NCBI RefSeq assembly: GCF_011043545.1
Contig: NZ_JAAKGP010000002.1
Coordinates: 62,001 to 126,000 of the forward strand
DNA length: 64,000 bases
Source: Rhodobacter sp. SGA-6-6
Lineage (GTDB): Bacteria; Pseudomonadota; Alphaproteobacteria; Rhodobacterales; Rhodobacteraceae
Direction of reading: 5' to 3'
Shown: positions 27,511 through 36,602 of the stretch, in pieces
How positions within the stretch are numbered: position 1 is the first letter of the stretch
Layout: the number at the start of each line of letters is the position of its first letter
Made by a program: the position numbers and the translations under genes
Notes under the pieces: model-generated
What the model was told of the DNA's origin: nothing
Databases searched by the model: none
The model's input: the letters and a program-made list of their open reading frames with translations, nothing else

Positions 27511-28611
27511 ATGACACTCCAGATCTCGAACATGACCCGCCGCTTCGGCCCCGTCGACGTCCTGCGGGGCATCGACCTGACCATCGGCGAGGGAGAGCTG
27601 ATCGCCCTTCTCGGCCCCTCGGGCAGCGGCAAGACCACGCTGCTAAAGATCATCGCCGGGCTGGACTGGCCCGATGCCGGCGGCCTGTCGGTGCAGGGCG
27701 AGGACTGGCTGCCGAAGACCGCGCAGGAGCGGCGGACCGGCTTCGTCTTCCAGCATTACGCGCTGTTCCCGCATCTGAAGGTGCGCGACAACATCGCCTT
27801 CGGCCTGACGGTGATGCCCCGCGCGCAGCGGCCCGGCAAGGCGCAGATCGCCGCGCGGGTGGAGGAACTGCTGCATTTCCTGCAGATCCCGGCGCTGGCC
27901 GACCGCTACCCGGCCGAGTTGTCCGGCGGCCAGCGGCAGCGGGTGGCGCTCGGCCGGGCGCTGGCGATCTCGCCGCCGGTGCTGCTCTTGGACGAACCCT
28001 TCGGCGCGCTGGACGCGCAGGTGCGGCGCGATCTGCGGCGCTGGCTGCGCGGGGTGCACGACGCCACCGGCACCACGACGATCTTCGTCACCCACGACCA
28101 GGAAGAGGCCTTCGAGCTGGCCGACCGCGTGGTCGTCATGGGCGCCGGCCGGATCGAGCAGACCGGGCGGCCGGACGAGATCTACGACCACCCCGCCACC
28201 CCCTTCGTGGCGCGCTTCCTGGGCCTGACGGTGGAGATCCCCGTCACCCTGCGCCAGGGCCGGGCCGAGGCGCCGGGGCTGGACACCAGTGCCCTGCCCC
28301 GGCGGGCGATGGCGGACGGGCCGGCGACGCTGTTCCTGCGCCCCGCCGACATCACCCCGATCCCCGACCCGGCCAGCCCCTTCCGGCTGACCGCGCTGAC
28401 CACCACCGGCGCCACCCACCGGCTGGTGATGGAAGGCCCCGCCGACTGTCGGCCCGAGGCCGAGGTCGCCCGCCGCAGCGCCGCTGCGCTGACGGTCGGC
28501 CAGACCCTTCGCCTGCGCCCCGAAGCGGGGCAGATCTTCCCCGGCGGCCCGGGGGCACAAACCCTTCCCGCAGCCGCCGACAATCCCAGATTCAAGGAGT
28601 CGACCCCGTGA
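27511..28611 (+). CDS. cysA: Sulfate/thiosulfate ABC transporter ATPase CysA
   Basis: A 366-residue ABC ATPase: Walker A G-P-S-G-S-G-K-T-T, Q-loop F-V-F-Q-H-Y-A-L-F-P-H, signature L-S-G-G-Q-R-Q-R-V-A, Walker B V-L-L-L-D-E-P-F-G-A-L-D. A regulatory C-terminal domain of about 120 residues is typical of CysA/MalK-type proteins. It energises sulfate import. It is first in the operon cysA-sbp-cysT-cysW, and its stop overlaps the GTG start of sbp. Having the ATPase gene first is less common than at the end. Confidence 0.92.
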   Translation: MTLQISNMTRRFGPVDVLRGIDLTIGEGELIALLGPSGSGKTTLLKIIAGLDWPDAGGLSVQGEDWLPKTAQERRTGFVFQHYALFPHLKVRDNIAFGLTVMPRAQRPGKAQIAARVEELLHFLQIPALADRYPAELSGGQRQRVALGRALAISPPVLLLDEPFGALDAQVRRDLRRWLRGVHDATGTTTIFVTHDQEEAFELADRVVVMGAGRIEQTGRPDEIYDHPATPFVARFLGLTVEIPVTLRQGRAEAPGLDTSALPRRAMADGPATLFLRPADITPIPDPASPFRLTALTTTGATHRLVMEGPADCRPEAEVARRSAAALTVGQTLRLRPEAGQIFPGGPGAQTLPAAADNPRFKESTP

Positions 28612-29603
28612 AACGCAATCTCCTGGCCGCCGTCGCGCTGGCCTTCGGCCTGACCACCCCAGCATTGGCGCAGGACAGCATCCTCAACGTCTCCTACGAC
28701 GTGGCGCGCGAGCTGTTCGAGGCCATCAACCCGGTCTTCGCCGAGAAGTGGAAGGTCGAGACCGGCCGAGACGTGACCATCGACCAGTCGCATGGCGGAT
28801 CGTCGAAACAGGCCCGCGCCATCCTGGAAGGGCTGCCCGCCGATGTGGTGACCTTCAACCAGGTGACCGACATCGACGTGCTGGCCGAAGGCGGGCTGGT
28901 CGATGCCGACTGGCGCGACGCCTTCCCCAACGCCGCCTCGCCCTATTACTCGCTGCCCGCCTTCCTGGTCCGCAAGGACAACCCGAAGGGGATCGAGGAC
29001 TGGGACGATCTGGTGAAGGAAGGCGTGCAGGTCATCTTCCCGAATCCGAAGACCAGCGGCAATGCGCGCTACACTTATCTGGCCGCCTATGCCTATGCGC
29101 TGGACCAGAACGGCGGCGACCAGGCCGCGGCGCAGGACTTCGTGCGCAAGCTCTTCGCCAACGTCCCGGTCTTCGACCAGGGCGGCCGCGCCGCCACCGT
29201 CACCTTCGCCGAGAAGGAGATCGGCGACGTGCTGATCACCTTCGAGGCGGAAACCGGCGGCATCGCCAGGGAATATGCCGACAAGGGCTTCGTGCGGGTG
29301 ACGCCCTCGCTGTCGCTCTACTCGGAATTCCCGGTGGCCATCGTCACCGGCAATGCCGCGCAGAAGGGCACCGAGGAAGTGTCGAAGGCCTATCTCGACT
29401 TCCTCTACGCGCCCGAGGGCCAGAAGATCCTGGCCGCGCATTTCTACCGGGTGCATGACGAGGCCGCGCAGGCCGAGTTCGCCGCCAATTTCCCCGAGGT
29501 GAAGCTGGTGAACGTCGACGAGGTGTTCGGCGGCTGGGACAAGATCAAGGCCGAGCATTTCGCCGAGGGCGGCATCCTCGACACCGTCTTCGTCAACCAA
29601 TGA
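28608..29603 (+). CDS. sbp: Sulfate-binding protein
   Basis: A 331-residue periplasmic binding protein. The signal peptide ends near residue 23 (A-L-A-Q-D). The family stretches N-V-S-Y-D-V-A-R-E-L-F, Q-S-H-G-G-S-S-K-Q-A-R and V-F-P-N-P-K-T-S-G-N-A-R-Y-T match Sbp/CysP. Translation starts at a GTG with AAGGAG ten bases upstream; the GTG overlaps the cysA stop. It delivers sulfate or thiosulfate to CysTW. Its own stop overlaps the cysT start. Confidence 0.94.
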   Translation: MKRNLLAAVALAFGLTTPALAQDSILNVSYDVARELFEAINPVFAEKWKVETGRDVTIDQSHGGSSKQARAILEGLPADVVTFNQVTDIDVLAEGGLVDADWRDAFPNAASPYYSLPAFLVRKDNPKGIEDWDDLVKEGVQVIFPNPKTSGNARYTYLAAYAYALDQNGGDQAAAQDFVRKLFANVPVFDQGGRAATVTFAEKEIGDVLITFEAETGGIAREYADKGFVRVTPSLSLYSEFPVAIVTGNAAQKGTEEVSKAYLDFLYAPEGQKILAAHFYRVHDEAAQAEFAANFPEVKLVNVDEVFGGWDKIKAEHFAEGGILDTVFVNQ

Positions 29604-30457
29604 CCACCCTGCCCCTTCCCGCTTGGGGTGTCCGCCCGAAGCGGGTCCTGCCCGGCTTCGGCCTGACCATGGGCGTGACGCTGGCCTTCCTCGGCATCGT
29701 CGTGCTGCTGCCGACCGTGGCGTTGGTGCTGAAGGGGGCCGAGATCGGCCCGGCCCGGTTCTGGGCCATCGCCACCGCGCCCCGCACCTTCGCGGCGCTG
29801 AAGCTGACCCTGCTGGCCGCCACGATGGCGACCATCTTCAACGCGCTTTACGGCCTGCTGATGGCCTGGGTGCTGGTGCGCTACGACTTTCCCGGCCGGC
29901 GGCTCCTGGACGCGCTGGTCGACATCCCCTTCGCCCTGCCGACCGCGGTGGCGGGGCTGACGCTTTCGGCGCTGTTCTCGGCCAACGGCTGGTATGGCGC
30001 GGTGCTGGAGCCGATGGGCCTGCCGGTGGTCTTCACCATCTGGGGCGTGGCCATCGCCATGTCCTTCACCTCGATCCCCTTCGTGATCCGCACCGTGCAG
30101 CCGGTGCTGGAGGACCTGGACCCGCAATACGAGCAGGCGGCCCGCACGCTGGGCGCCGGGCCCTTCACCTGCTTCGTCCGCGTGGTGCTGCCGGCGATCC
30201 TGCCGGCGCTGGTGGTGGGCACCACCCTGTCGCTGGCCCGCTGCCTGGGCGAGTTCGGCGCCATCGTCTTCATCGCCGGCAACCTGCCGATGAAGACCGA
30301 GATCGCCTCGCTACTGGCGGTGATCCGGCTGGAGGAATACGACTACAACGGCGCCGCGGTGATCGCACTGGTGCTTCTGCTGATCGCGCTGGCGCTCTTG
30401 GCGGTGTCGGGCCTGCTGCAGGCGCTGGCGACGCGGCACCGGGGGCGGGCGCCATGA
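29600..30457 (+). CDS. cysT: Sulfate ABC transporter permease CysT
   Basis: A 285-residue inner-membrane permease with about six helices. The EAA loop is A-A-R-T-L-G-A-G-P-F-T-C-F-V-R-V-V-L-P. The family stretch L-A-R-C-L-G-E-F-G-A-I-V-F-I-A-G-N-L-P marks it as CysT. It partners CysW and is joined to both neighbours by ATGA overlaps. Confidence 0.94.
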   Translation: MTTLPLPAWGVRPKRVLPGFGLTMGVTLAFLGIVVLLPTVALVLKGAEIGPARFWAIATAPRTFAALKLTLLAATMATIFNALYGLLMAWVLVRYDFPGRRLLDALVDIPFALPTAVAGLTLSALFSANGWYGAVLEPMGLPVVFTIWGVAIAMSFTSIPFVIRTVQPVLEDLDPQYEQAARTLGAGPFTCFVRVVLPAILPALVVGTTLSLARCLGEFGAIVFIAGNLPMKTEIASLLAVIRLEEYDYNGAAVIALVLLLIALALLAVSGLLQALATRHRGRAP

Positions 30458-31287
30458 CCCCGGACCAGACCCCGGGCGCGCTGGCCCCCAAGGAAAGCCG
30501 GCTGGTGCCGCGGCTGCTGATCGGCGCGGCGCTGGCGCTGACCGCGGTCTTCATCGTGGTGCCGATGATCTACATCTTCCACCGCGCCCTGGCCGAGGGC
30601 TGGCGGCTCTATGCCGCCAACATCCTGCAGCCGGACACCCTGCACGCGGTCTGGCTGACCGCGGTGGTGGCGGTGATCGTGGTGCCGGTCAACATCGCCT
30701 TCGGCATCGCTGCCGCCTGGCTGATCGCGCGCTTCAGCTTCCCCGGCCGCAAGGCGCTGCTGGTGCTGATCGAGATTCCCTTCTCGATCTCTCCGATCAT
30801 CGCCGGCATCTGCTACCTGCTGCTCTACGGAAGGCAGGGCCTGCTGGGACCCTGGCTGATCGCGCATGACATCAAGATCCTGTTCGCGCTGCCCGGCATC
30901 GTGCTGGTCACCATGTTCGTGACCTCTCCCTTCGTGATGCGCGAGGTGTTGCCGCTGATGCAGGCGCAGGGGTCCGAGCAGGAGCAGGCCGCGCTGACGC
31001 TGGGGGCCAGCGGCTGGCAGGTGTTCCGCCGGGTGACGCTGCCCAACATCCGCTGGGCGCTGCTTTACGGCGCCGTCCTCTGCGGCGCCCGCGCCATCGG
31101 CGAATTCGGCGGGGTCACCGTGGTCTCGGGCAACATCCGCGGCCAGACCAACACCCTGCCCCTGCAGATCGAGCTGCTGTTCCACGACCTGAACGTCACC
31201 GGCGCCTTCGCCGCCGCCAGCACCCTGACGCTGATCGCGCTGGTGGTGCTGGTGCTGAAGGTCCGGCTGGAGGGGACGCGGGGTTGA
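30454..31287 (+). CDS. cysW: Sulfate ABC transporter permease CysW
   Basis: A 277-residue permease with about six membrane helices. The EAA loop is A-A-L-T-L-G-A-S-G-W-Q-V-F-R-R-V-T-L-P. R-A-I-G-E-F-G-G-V-T-V-V-S-G-N-I-R-G is characteristic of CysW. The start at 30454 overlaps the cysT stop by four bases. It is the last gene of the sulfate operon. No cysteine biosynthesis genes follow. Confidence 0.94.
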   Translation: MTPDQTPGALAPKESRLVPRLLIGAALALTAVFIVVPMIYIFHRALAEGWRLYAANILQPDTLHAVWLTAVVAVIVVPVNIAFGIAAAWLIARFSFPGRKALLVLIEIPFSISPIIAGICYLLLYGRQGLLGPWLIAHDIKILFALPGIVLVTMFVTSPFVMREVLPLMQAQGSEQEQAALTLGASGWQVFRRVTLPNIRWALLYGAVLCGARAIGEFGGVTVVSGNIRGQTNTLPLQIELLFHDLNVTGAFAAASTLTLIALVVLVLKVRLEGTRG

Positions 31288-31355
31288 GGTTGCTTGCGGC
31301 GCCCCGACCGGCCTAAATTGCCGGCCGAGGCGAAAGCAGAAAAGCGGATGAACCG

Positions 31356-31658
31356 ATGCGCAAGACCATCTTCTCCACATGCGCCGCCCTGGCGCTCGGC
31401 CCGCTTTCGGCGGTGTCCCCCGCGCAGGCCGAGCCCCGGGGCTATTACGAGGTGAGCGGCGTCGAGGCTGACGACATGCTGAAGATGCGCGCCGGCCCCG
31501 GCGTCGGCTACCGCGTCATCGTCGGCCTGCCGAACGGCACCGTCCTCTGGGTCCAGAGCTGCGAACGCGCGGGCAGCACCAGCTGGTGCAAGGTGTCGCT
31601 GAAGCAGGCGCGGGCGCTGAAGGGATATGTCTCCAGCGCCTATCTGCGGAAGATGTGA
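31356..31658 (+). CDS. Exported SH3-domain protein
   Basis: A 100-residue secreted protein. The signal peptide ends at about residue 25 (A-Q-A-E). The rest is a bacterial SH3 (SH3b) fold with the typical L-K-M-R-A-G-P-G-V-G-Y and G-Y-V-S-S-A-Y-L. Two Cys (in Q-S-C-E-R and S-W-C-K-V) could form a disulfide. SH3b proteins usually bind cell-wall or protein ligands; the role here is unknown. It follows cysW by 68 bp and may be separately transcribed. Confidence 0.8.
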   Translation: MRKTIFSTCAALALGPLSAVSPAQAEPRGYYEVSGVEADDMLKMRAGPGVGYRVIVGLPNGTVLWVQSCERAGSTSWCKVSLKQARALKGYVSSAYLRKM

Positions 31659-31685
31659 GGCGGGCGGACTGCCCGCAACCGGGCG

Positions 31686-32195
31686 TCACGCCTTCTCGCG
31701 CGGCCGCGCCATCGGCGGGTCCTGCCGGCGCGGGCCGCGTTGCGCCTGCTGGCGCGCGCGCATCTGGCCCATGGTCTGCCGGCAGGCCTCGGCCTCGGCG
31801 CGCAGCGGATCCTCGGCGCGCGACCGCAGCAGGTCCTGCGCGGCGCTTCCGGCGGCTTGGGCGGATCGGCGCGCCGGAATCCAGCCGATGGGCGCGTTTT
31901 CCTGCATGAACATCTCCAACCAGGCGCCTTGGTAGTCCCGGTCCTGGCCGAGAACCGTCCGGTCGGCCCCGAGCCGATAAACCCGGACCCATTCCGCCCC
32001 TTCCGTGCCGGCCTGCCGCTGGAACCCGCCGAAGTCGCGCTGCCCCAGCATCCAGCCCAGCGTCACCTCCGGCGTCTGGTTGAGCACCTCCGGCAGGTCC
32101 TCCGGGCAATGCAGGCGGGCGCGGCCCAGCTGCGCGGTGTCGAGGAACCGCCATTGCCCGATATGTTCGGCGTAGAAGATCAGAAGATAACGCAT
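31686..32195 (-). CDS. Hypothetical protein
   Basis: A 169-residue protein beginning M-R-Y-L-L-I-F-Y-A-E-H, with an Arg/Gln/Ala-rich C-terminal 60 residues that is probably disordered or helical. No membrane segment or signal is present. No known family is recognised. It converges on the SH3 gene (27 bp apart) and lies upstream of nothing obvious. Coding is supported by a normal start and high third-position GC, but function is unknown. Confidence 0.5.
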   Translation of the reverse strand: MRYLLIFYAEHIGQWRFLDTAQLGRARLHCPEDLPEVLNQTPEVTLGWMLGQRDFGGFQRQAGTEGAEWVRVYRLGADRTVLGQDRDYQGAWLEMFMQENAPIGWIPARRSAQAAGSAAQDLLRSRAEDPLRAEAEACRQTMGQMRARQQAQRGPRRQDPPMARPREKA

Positions 32196-32308
32196 GGCCT
32201 GCCTTTGGTCTTGTTCTTGCTGCCGTCAGGTCGCGGCCCCGAGGTATGCGCCTGCACCGCCCGGCACAAGACGCAGGCGCCGCAGCGGCGGCAAAGCGCC
32301 GGCGGGCG

Positions 32309-33208
32309 TCAGGCCCGGAGCCCGGCGGCCAGGTCCAGGGCCTGCGCGAAGGAGGCGGTGAAGGTCTGGCCGTGGCCCAGTCCTTCCAGCACCGTCACCC
32401 GGACATCCAGGTCCGCGCGCTGGCCGAGCAGGTCCGCCAGCGCAAGGGTTTCCGGCGAGGGCCGCGGCGCCTTCGGCGCTTCGGTTCCCCGGCGGTGCTC
32501 GCTGTCGCCCAGCAGGATCCGCAGCGGGGCGATGCGGCCCGGCGGCAGCTGCGGCGCCCCGGCCAGCATGTTGCGCAGGGCGCCGCCGCCGAAGCCGCTG
32601 GAGGGACTGGCGGCCACCCAGCCGGCGAAGGCCCCGGGGTCGGACAGCAGGCAGTGCAGGGTGAACAGCCCGCCGTAGGAATGGCCCCAGAGCACCCGCC
32701 GCGCCGGGTCGAGCCGGACCCGCCCGGCCACCGCCTCGCGCAGGGGGCCGGTCAGCCGGGCGCGGAAGGCGTCGGCGCCGCCGGTCTTGCGGCCCCTGCC
32801 CCCCTCGGGGTCGGGCGTCAGGCTGGTCGGGGTATAGTCCAGCGCCCGGGCGGTGGTGTCGAAGGACTGCTCCACCGGATAGCCGATGCCGATGACGGCA
32901 AGCCCGCTGTGCGCGGCCAGATCCCCGGCGGCAAGCCGGTCGAAGGCCGCGTTGCCGTCCAGCATCCACAGCGACGGCCAGCCCCCGGCCGGCGGATCGG
33001 CGGTCGGGACGGCGAGGAACAGGCGGTAGCCCTGCCCCTCGACCGCGATGTCGTGGCGGGAAAGCGCATGGGTCGCCGGCGGCGCCTCGAAGATGCGGTA
33101 GTCCGGCACCTTGCCGCCGCGCCGGCGCGAGGTCTCCTGCGCGAAGGCAGGGGTCAGGCAGAAGGCCGGCAGGGCGGAAAGCAGGGTGCGGCGGTGTATC
33201 GGTGTCAT
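32309..33208 (-). CDS. Exported alpha/beta hydrolase, probable siderophore esterase
   Basis: A 299-residue hydrolase of the esterase D / IroE group. The N terminus R-R-T-L-L-S-A-L-P-A-F-C-L-T-P-A-F-A is a signal peptide. The nucleophile elbow is G-H-S-Y-G-G (about residue 166), with D in L-L-G-D-S-E-H-R and the His in G-L-G-H-G-Q. Family members hydrolyse ferric catecholate siderophores such as enterobactin or salmochelin. Position 91 bp downstream of a FepA-type receptor supports that role, here in the periplasm. The start at 33208 gives the signal peptide; the frame continues upstream. Confidence 0.78.
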   Translation of the reverse strand: MTPIHRRTLLSALPAFCLTPAFAQETSRRRGGKVPDYRIFEAPPATHALSRHDIAVEGQGYRLFLAVPTADPPAGGWPSLWMLDGNAAFDRLAAGDLAAHSGLAVIGIGYPVEQSFDTTARALDYTPTSLTPDPEGGRGRKTGGADAFRARLTGPLREAVAGRVRLDPARRVLWGHSYGGLFTLHCLLSDPGAFAGWVAASPSSGFGGGALRNMLAGAPQLPPGRIAPLRILLGDSEHRRGTEAPKAPRPSPETLALADLLGQRADLDVRVTVLEGLGHGQTFTASFAQALDLAAGLRA

Positions 33209-33299
33209 CGGTGCATCCTGGGCGGGGGTCTGTCCCGCGTGAAGGAAGGACGCCGCCCGGTCCGAGGGGGACACGGGCGGCGGCGGGCAGGCGGCCCGG

Positions 33300-35561
33300 T
33301 CAGAACGTCGTGTTCACGCCGACATAGATGGCCCGGCCCGGTTCGTTGTAGGTGTTGCCGCCGCCGCTGGTGTCGGTGCGGAACAGCTGCTTGTCGAACA
33401 GGTTGCTGACCCCCGCGGTGACATAGACGCTGTCGTTCACGTCCCATTTCATGTTGACGTTGAACAGCGTGTAGGAGCCGCGCTCGTTCAGCGTGACGGT
33501 GCCGCCGTCGGTCAGGTCGTCGTTGGTGATGCTGCTGACCATGTTCACCGGGATCGGGCCGTAATGGGTGGCCGACAGGGTGAACAGCAGGTCGTCGCGC
33601 GCCTGCCAGTCCAGCGAGGCGTTGATGGTGTAGTCCGGCACCAGGCTGAGCGGCTGGCGGGTGGCCTTGATCTCGGACTCCAGCATGTAGGTGAAGTTGG
33701 CGTTCAGCGCGAACTGCTCGCCCAGGGGCCGGCTGAAGTTGCCCTCGATCCCCTCGATCACCGCGGGGCCGGTGTTCTCCCAGCGGAACAGGCGGTTGGC
33801 GGTGGCGCCGGGGTTCTCCTGGATCTGGCCCGACTGGATCTTGTTCTTGTAGTCGTTGTGGAACCAGGTGAACGAGACGTTCAGGTCCTCGTCGTCACGA
33901 TAGGCGATGCCGATCTCGGTGTTGACGCTGATCTCGGCGTCGAGGTCGGGGTTGCCGATCACGAAGCAGGGCCCGGAAAGCCGCACGCCGTCCACCACGG
34001 GGCAGCCGTTGCCCCGGGTGGTGTAGACGTAGCCCGGGTTCAGCTGGAACAGGTTCGGCGCCTTGAAGGCCCGCGCCACCCCGGCCTTCATCGTCCAGTT
34101 CTCGTTGAAGACGTATTCCGCGTTCAGGCTGGGCGACAGGTTGGAGCCGAAGTCGTCGCTGTAGTCGTAGCGCAGCCCCGGGGTCAGGGTCAGCGCCTCG
34201 GACCATTCGATGTTCGCCTCGGCATAGAGGCCCAGCATCTGCTGGTCGGTCTTCGGATCGCGCAGGCTGGGATCGTTGACGATGTCGGGGTCGGAGATCA
34301 CCGGGGGAACCGTGGTGCCGATCGACACCGGGTCGTCCATGAACTCGCCGCGGTATTCGGCGCCCAGCGTCAGGGCCGAGTTCTTGCCGCCCAGCATCAG
34401 CGGCAGGATCCATTCGGTCTTGGCGCTGACGTTCAGCAGCTCGATGGTCTTGAACCCCGGCGCATCGTTGGTGCCGTCGCCGTCGGTGTCGACGCAGTTG
34501 GTGATCGCGCCCTCGCCGCCGCCGGCGGCGCCCTCGCACAGCCTGGTGTTGTCGGTCTGCTCGAACTGCAGGTAGCTGTAGGATTCGCCGAAGCCGTATT
34601 CGCCGCGGTGGGTCAGCGCGAAGGTGCGGCGATACAGCCGGTTGGTTTCCTCGCCCCAGAGCGAGGCCGGGATCGTGCCGATGCCGCCCAGCTGGGTGTC
34701 GCCGGCGTAGATGTTGCCCTGCCGCGAGAAGCCCAGCTCGAAGTCCAGCTCGTGATTCTCGGCGATCCGCCACGACAGGAGCGCATTGATGTCCTTGTTC
34801 TCCACCCCCTCGCGCCCGGCCAGCGGGGTGGTGCCGCCCGTCCCGGCCTCGGCCTCGTCGTTGATGTCCAGCGCGTCGGGCTCGGACTTGTTGTAGTTGC
34901 CGTAGATGCGGAAGCTGAGCCTTTCGGTCAGCGGCGTGGCGAACATGAAGTTCGCCCGCTTGGTGCCGCCCTCGTCGTCGCCGTCGGGAATGTTCCACGA
35001 CAGGCCGACCTGGCCCGTCATCGTCTCGGGCCGCTTGGTGATGATGTTGACCACGCCGCCCGCCGCACCCGAGCCGTAGCGCGCCGCCGCCGGCCCGCGG
35101 ATGACCTCGATCCGCTCGATCATCTCGGCCGGGACCCAGTTGGAATCGCCGCGGGTGTCGCGCTCGCCGCCCCGGCCCATCTTGACCGAGTTGCGCGAGG
35201 CCACCGGCTTGCCGTCGATCAGGATCAGCGTGTTCTCCGGCCCCATGCCGCGGATGTCGATCTGGCGGTTGTTGCCGCGCTGGCCGGTCGAGGTGGTGCC
35301 GGTCAGGTTGACGCCCGGCATCTTGCGGATGATCTCGGCCACGTCGTTGACCACCGGGGTCTTCTTCATGTCCTCTTCGCTGATCTGCGACACGCCCAGC
35401 GCCTGCTTGATCTGCTCCTCGGCGGAAATGACGATGGTGCCGAGGAAGGTTCCGTCCTCCTCCTCGGCGGTCTGCGCCAGGGCCGGCACGGACAGAAGGC
35501 CGAAGGACATCAGGAACGACAGGGCCGTGCCCGAGGCAAGGCGAGAGGCGGGGCGCAGCAT
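33300..35561 (-). CDS. fepA: FepA-type TonB-dependent catecholate siderophore receptor
   Basis: A 753-residue outer-membrane receptor. The signal peptide ends at A-L-A-Q (residue 30), followed by a TonB box-like G-T-I-V-I-S-A. The plug segments R-G-M-G-P-E-N-T-L-I-L-I-D-G-K and R-G-P-A-A-A-R-Y-G match E. coli FepA closely. A 22-strand barrel ends in the terminal Phe. The barrel loop with two Cys (G-N-G-C-P and G-P-C-F) and T-W-F-H-N-D-Y-K-N-K-I are FepA hallmarks. The start at 35561 has a CAGGAG site; the longer open frame upstream is not credible. Ferric enterobactin-like siderophores are the likely ligand. Confidence 0.92.
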   Translation of the reverse strand: MLRPASRLASGTALSFLMSFGLLSVPALAQTAEEEDGTFLGTIVISAEEQIKQALGVSQISEEDMKKTPVVNDVAEIIRKMPGVNLTGTTSTGQRGNNRQIDIRGMGPENTLILIDGKPVASRNSVKMGRGGERDTRGDSNWVPAEMIERIEVIRGPAAARYGSGAAGGVVNIITKRPETMTGQVGLSWNIPDGDDEGGTKRANFMFATPLTERLSFRIYGNYNKSEPDALDINDEAEAGTGGTTPLAGREGVENKDINALLSWRIAENHELDFELGFSRQGNIYAGDTQLGGIGTIPASLWGEETNRLYRRTFALTHRGEYGFGESYSYLQFEQTDNTRLCEGAAGGGEGAITNCVDTDGDGTNDAPGFKTIELLNVSAKTEWILPLMLGGKNSALTLGAEYRGEFMDDPVSIGTTVPPVISDPDIVNDPSLRDPKTDQQMLGLYAEANIEWSEALTLTPGLRYDYSDDFGSNLSPSLNAEYVFNENWTMKAGVARAFKAPNLFQLNPGYVYTTRGNGCPVVDGVRLSGPCFVIGNPDLDAEISVNTEIGIAYRDDEDLNVSFTWFHNDYKNKIQSGQIQENPGATANRLFRWENTGPAVIEGIEGNFSRPLGEQFALNANFTYMLESEIKATRQPLSLVPDYTINASLDWQARDDLLFTLSATHYGPIPVNMVSSITNDDLTDGGTVTLNERGSYTLFNVNMKWDVNDSVYVTAGVSNLFDKQLFRTDTSGGGNTYNEPGRAIYVGVNTTF

Positions 35562-35665
35562 CCGGGATACTCCTGCTGAAGCGATGGGACTTCGGCGGGC
35601 GCAGGGCTGGCGTCTCGGGCGGTCAACTGCGATCCGGCACGGATTGCAATGCGGATGCCTTAGGT

Positions 35666-35748
35666 TTTTTGTCGCAATTTGTCGCGAAGCGGTGTTCCGT
35701 CCCTGCCGGCGATGATTTAGCATCGCCCTGTTGCCCGCGGGCGACAGG
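35666..35748. promoter_or_regulatory. Direct repeat and dyads between fepA and the response regulator
   Basis: TTTTTGTCGC and AATTTGTCGC (35666-35685) repeat GTCGC with an exact 10-bp step, the spacing used by OmpR-family dimers. Next to it is a hairpin with arms GGCGATG and CATCGCC (35708-35727), then a dyad CCTGT..ACAGG enclosing GCCCGCGGGC (35727-35748). The region lies between the divergent fepA and regulator genes. Confidence 0.5.
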
Positions 35749-35823
35749 ACCGAGCGACGGACCGCCAGGCAGAACCGCCACCCCGGACCGGCATGTGCCG
35801 GCTCCCGATCCGTTGTCCGGCCG

Positions 35824-36534
35824 ATGCCCCCGCCCTTCCCGCAGATCCTTGTCGTCGACGGCGCCCGCGACATCCGCGAGCCGCTGGGGCTGTTCCTGCG
35901 CCGGCAGGGGCTGCGCGTCCGGCTGGCCGCCACCGCCGCCGAGGCGCAGCGGGCGCCGGCCCGGACGGCGGTCCATCTCGTCCTCCTGGACCCCGCCCTG
36001 CCCGGAGAGGAGGGCCCCGCCCTCTTCCGGGCGCTGGTGCGGCGGCGGATGCCGGTGATCCTGCTTTCCGCCCGCACCGATGAGGAGGACCGGATCGCCG
36101 GGCTGGACAGCGGCGCCGACGACTATCTGGCGAAGCCCTTCAGCCCGCGGGAACTGCTGGCGCGCATCCGCGCGGTGCTGCGCCGCGCCCCGCCGGCCGC
36201 CCCCGCCACCACCGGCGCCCGCCGCTTCGCCGGCATGGTGCACGACGCCGACCGGCAGCGCCTGACCCTGGCCGACGGGCGCGATCTGCCGCTGACCACC
36301 GGCGAGAACCGCCTGCTGACCGCGCTGCTCGGCCATCCGGGGGAGGTGCTGTCCCGCGCCCGCCTGCTCGACCTCGTGCGCGGTCGCGAGCCGCGGGCCT
36401 ACGACCGCGCCGCCGACAACCTCGTCAGCCGCCTCCGCCGCAAGATCGGCGACGGCGAGAGGTCGGAGAAGCTGATCGTGACGGAATGGGGCGACGGCTA
36501 CCGCCTGGCCACGACGGTGGAGAGGGTGGGGTGA
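35824..36534 (+). CDS. Orphan OmpR/PhoB-type response regulator
   Basis: A 236-residue regulator: receiver (about 7-120) plus winged-helix DNA-binding domain (about 140-232, with [12 protein letters not shown] and T-E-W-G-D-G-Y-R). Asp56 (L-L-D-P-A-L-P-G) is the phosphorylation site and Lys104 is kept. The acidic pair is D-G rather than D-D (V-V-D-G-A-R-D). No histidine kinase gene is adjacent. The divergent position suggests control of the FepA receptor, as PfeR controls PfeA in Pseudomonas. The start at 35824 is the first ATG before the receiver and has no clear ribosome site. Confidence 0.8.
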   Translation: MPPPFPQILVVDGARDIREPLGLFLRRQGLRVRLAATAAEAQRAPARTAVHLVLLDPALPGEEGPALFRALVRRRMPVILLSARTDEEDRIAGLDSGADDYLAKPFSPRELLARIRAVLRRAPPAAPATTGARRFAGMVHDADRQRLTLADGRDLPLTTGENRLLTALLGHPGEVLSRARLLDLVRGREPRAYDRAADNLVSRLRRKIGDGERSEKLIVTEWGDGYRLATTVERVG

Positions 36535-36602
36535 GGCGCGGCGGGCAGGCCCCACGGTTCGTCACCCATGGAATCCGGCTGCGCGATGCCCTTGGAAACG
36601 GT

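Noticed and set aside
35562-36077. A 172-residue N-terminal extension of the FepA-type receptor
   Set aside because: The sequence lacks a signal peptide at its start, overlaps the divergent response regulator gene, and the internal start has both a ribosome site and a proper signal peptide.
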